Assembly: GCF_004005945.1 (NCBI RefSeq)
Contig: NZ_SACS01000010.1
Location: forward strand, 98,148-162,147
Length of the DNA stretch: 64,000 nt
Origin: Rheinheimera riviphila
GTDB taxonomy: Bacteria; Pseudomonadota; Gammaproteobacteria; Enterobacterales; Alteromonadaceae
Direction of reading: 5' to 3'
The position numbers were made by a program, and so were the translations under genes. This document shows positions 62,379 to 64,000 of the stretch, in pieces (the first letter of the stretch is position 1; each line of letters begins with the position of its first letter). The notes beneath the pieces were generated by a model, which saw only the letters and a list, made by a program, of their open reading frames with translations, did no database searches and had not been told where the DNA came from.

Positions 62379-64000
62379 ATGAATGCATTTGGAAGGATCG
62401 GGACATTTTTGTTGCTTGGAGCCATAGCGTTGCATAGTGCGATGCTACGATCTGAACAAACAACAGTCACCTGGCAGCAGCGCCAATACCAGCCTGCTTT
62501 TTTTGATTTTAATCAAGACAATATTGACGATCTGCTATTGCAGGCGATATCGGCAGAAGATCGATCCCTACTGGTACTTGGACATCACAGCAGCACCGAT
62601 GAAAAATTTGTACCGCAAAATAGCCAGATATTACCGGCACTGATTGCCGGATCCGGCTGGTCGGCTGCGGACGCGCAATTGCTGCCGTTACGGCGCAGCT
62701 CAGATGGCGGGACTGGATTATTGGTTATTTTTCCGCAGCGCCAAGCTGCAGTGTTGTTTGCTTTTCACGGCCAAAACCTCAACTTGTCCCAGCCAATTGC
62801 CAAGTATACGGCCGCACAATGGCCATTTCTGAAGGCGGTCGCTGCGCATAAATTGCATACAGCTGATTTTGATCACGACGGTGTTGATGAAATTCTGCAA
62901 CTTGGCAAGGTTAGTGGTGAACATCAAATTCTGAAACTTCAGGCTAATTTCAGTTTTTCCACACAACAAAAAATTCAGAAAAAAGTAGCGTGGGGCCTTC
63001 AAGACCAAGCGCGGATTATTGTCGGTGATTTTGATAACAATGGTTTTGCCGATATTTTTGCACTAGCGAAAAAAGCTGATTCGAAGCATTACCTGGTGAT
63101 GGCGGATCAGCACGGGAAATTCTCCGATGTCGAAGTACAAGAGATTTCGCCTGAAATTGGTGGCCTACCGTGGCTTGATGAAAGCTCAGGTACCATGTTA
63201 GTCAGGCGGCGGGATGATCAACGCGCGAATTTGCTGCGCTTTTACAATGCTGATGAGTTGGGTAATGCAACTAACCAGAGTTGCATCGGTTGGTTATATG
63301 ATCCGAAGTTAAAAACCAGTCAGGAATATTGCTTGAAATCAGCTTCATCCGGGGATGGCCGTGCCAGCAAGCAAATATTTCAGAATCCACCTTTGTCAGT
63401 GGTGAATCCTCTGACACAACTCGATGTTGATTCTAATCCAGAATGCCCGATAGTTCCTTATTCGACAGGGGGGTTGCTGTCGACAGCATTACAACTCTCC
63501 AATGAGTGCGAATACATGCCGATTAAACCTTTTTCAGCTCCGCGGATGGATGCCAGTAGTTTTGCGGTGAATCAGAATTTTAATGTGCATTTGGACAGTA
63601 CCGGAGATCCCCGGGCATTAACTTATGAAGTATGGGCAATCTCCGGAAGCAATCTTTTCTACAGCGTAGCGACAGTGATCGCTCCCGGTGCTACTCACAC
63701 GTTGCCAACGACGACAGTCAGTGGCCGTTTATCGATTGCCGGTGATTATCTGGTCAGATATCGCAGTTGCAACGATAATGGTTGTAGTGGTTTTGGACCG
63801 GCAGGCTTCCTAAATATTTACGCTGCGCCTGTGACGCATCTGGTATCAACCAATGCCGGAGCTGGCGGTAGTGTTTCTCCTTCATCGCGCAGTGTAGTGC
63901 AAGGCAGCAGCACCAGTTTTACGGTCACTGCGAATAGCGGTTATACCATCAATGGCGTTAGCGGTTGTGGCGGCAGTTTATCTGGCACGACTTTCACCAC
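62379..64000 (+). CDS. Large FG-GAP/repeat surface protein, N-terminal part (3' end outside window)
   Basis: The frame is open from ATG 62379 to the edge (540 residues visible). An N-terminal hydrophobic segment (GTFLLLGAIALHS) may be a signal peptide or anchor. FG-GAP/VCBS-like calcium repeats follow: FFDFNQDNIDDLLL, TADFDHDGVDEILQ and GDFDNNGFADIFAL. After about residue 385 comes a fibronectin-like stretch (GDYLVRYRSCNDNGCSGFGP), then an InlB-B-type or bacterial repeat domain (GAGGSVSPSSRSVVQGSSTS). This N-terminal plan is typical of very long RHS/SpvB-type proteins or adhesins, but no RHS repeat is in view. GGGA lies 6 bases upstream; an in-frame ATG at 62367 has no ribosome site. Confidence 0.82.
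   Translation, partial: MNAFGRIGTFLLLGAIALHSAMLRSEQTTVTWQQRQYQPAFFDFNQDNIDDLLLQAISAEDRSLLVLGHHSSTDEKFVPQNSQILPALIAGSGWSAADAQLLPLRRSSDGGTGLLVIFPQRQAAVLFAFHGQNLNLSQPIAKYTAAQWPFLKAVAAHKLHTADFDHDGVDEILQLGKVSGEHQILKLQANFSFSTQQKIQKKVAWGLQDQARIIVGDFDNNGFADIFALAKKADSKHYLVMADQHGKFSDVEVQEISPEIGGLPWLDESSGTMLVRRRDDQRANLLRFYNADELGNATNQSCIGWLYDPKLKTSQEYCLKSASSGDGRASKQIFQNPPLSVVNPLTQLDVDSNPECPIVPYSTGGLLSTALQLSNECEYMPIKPFSAPRMDASSFAVNQNFNVHLDSTGDPRALTYEVWAISGSNLFYSVATVIAPGATHTLPTTTVSGRLSIAGDYLVRYRSCNDNGCSGFGPAGFLNIYAAPVTHLVSTNAGAGGSVSPSSRSVVQGSSTSFTVTANSGYTINGVSGCGGSLSGTTFT

Overview
The window looks like a chromosomal segment of a gammaproteobacterium of moderate GC content, in the Alteromonadales/Chromatiales area (Rheinheimera/Alishewanella-like). 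The clues are gene neighbourhoods typical of that group: mtnN with a CbiB-like gene, tRNA-Trp/holD/rimI/prfC, smp divergent from serB, a PilZ protein divergent from radA, ypjD divergent from ffh, rpsP-rimM-trmD-rplS, and aroF-tyrA. The genus is an inference from gene content and protein style, not from a search. Almost everything is single-copy housekeeping DNA. No insertion sequence, CRISPR array, rRNA operon or prophage was seen.

Layout. 1-2966: most of a large minus-strand propeller/Y_Y_Y/PAS sensor that runs off the left edge. 3.1-4.9 kb: mtnN plus a CbiB-like membrane protein. 5.0-8.1 kb: pirin, then an alkA-ogt DNA alkylation repair pair. 8.2-10.2 kb: an EF-hand-like protein, a HopJ-family protein and a CheY-like receiver. 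10.5-11.5 kb: tRNA-Trp, holD, rimI. 11.5-13.15 kb: an insert-like stretch with a decayed reading frame, two small unknown genes and a relic of the rimI 3' end. 13.16-18.0 kb: prfC, argS, pdxH, tatD. 18.0-20.7 kb: smp, serB and a hydrolase. 20.7-30.5 kb: a PilZ protein, radA, bamD, rluD, pgeF, clpB and a DUF4124 protein. 30.7-34.5 kb: an Aer-like chemoreceptor, a CBS protein and gshA. 34.7-38.6 kb: a candidate small ORF, yfjD, ypjD and ffh. 38.7-42.6 kb: four accessory genes sitting between ffh and the rpsP operon. 42.7-44.7 kb: rpsP-rimM-trmD-rplS. 44.9-49.5 kb: a ThrE-family exporter, a periplasmic binding protein and aroF-tyrA behind likely TyrR boxes. 49.6-53.8 kb: a response regulator and hybrid histidine kinase. 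53.8-62.2 kb: mtgA, an AGCS symporter, small genes, an M14 peptidase with a hydrolase, tapT and aceK. 62.4 kb to the end: the start of a large FG-GAP/repeat surface protein.

Functional links. AlkA (with Ada-type sensor and AraC domains) and Ogt together cover the functions of Ada. BamD, RluD, PgeF and ClpB form the classic bamD/rluD/yfiH/clpB neighbourhood, with a clear heat-shock (sigma-32) promoter before clpB. AroF and TyrA make the tyrosine branch, with two TyrR-box-like palindromes upstream. The 49.6-53.8 kb pair forms a phosphorelay.

Most interesting parts: the rimI-prfC insert with its duplicated rimI tail; the four-gene insert splitting ffh from rpsP, including a secreted M23 peptidase with tandem repeats; the 32-codon basic/hydrophobic small ORF at 34711; an orphan sigma-54-type promoter upstream of tRNA-Trp; and the truncated FG-GAP protein at the right edge, which may be the head of a polymorphic toxin or adhesin.
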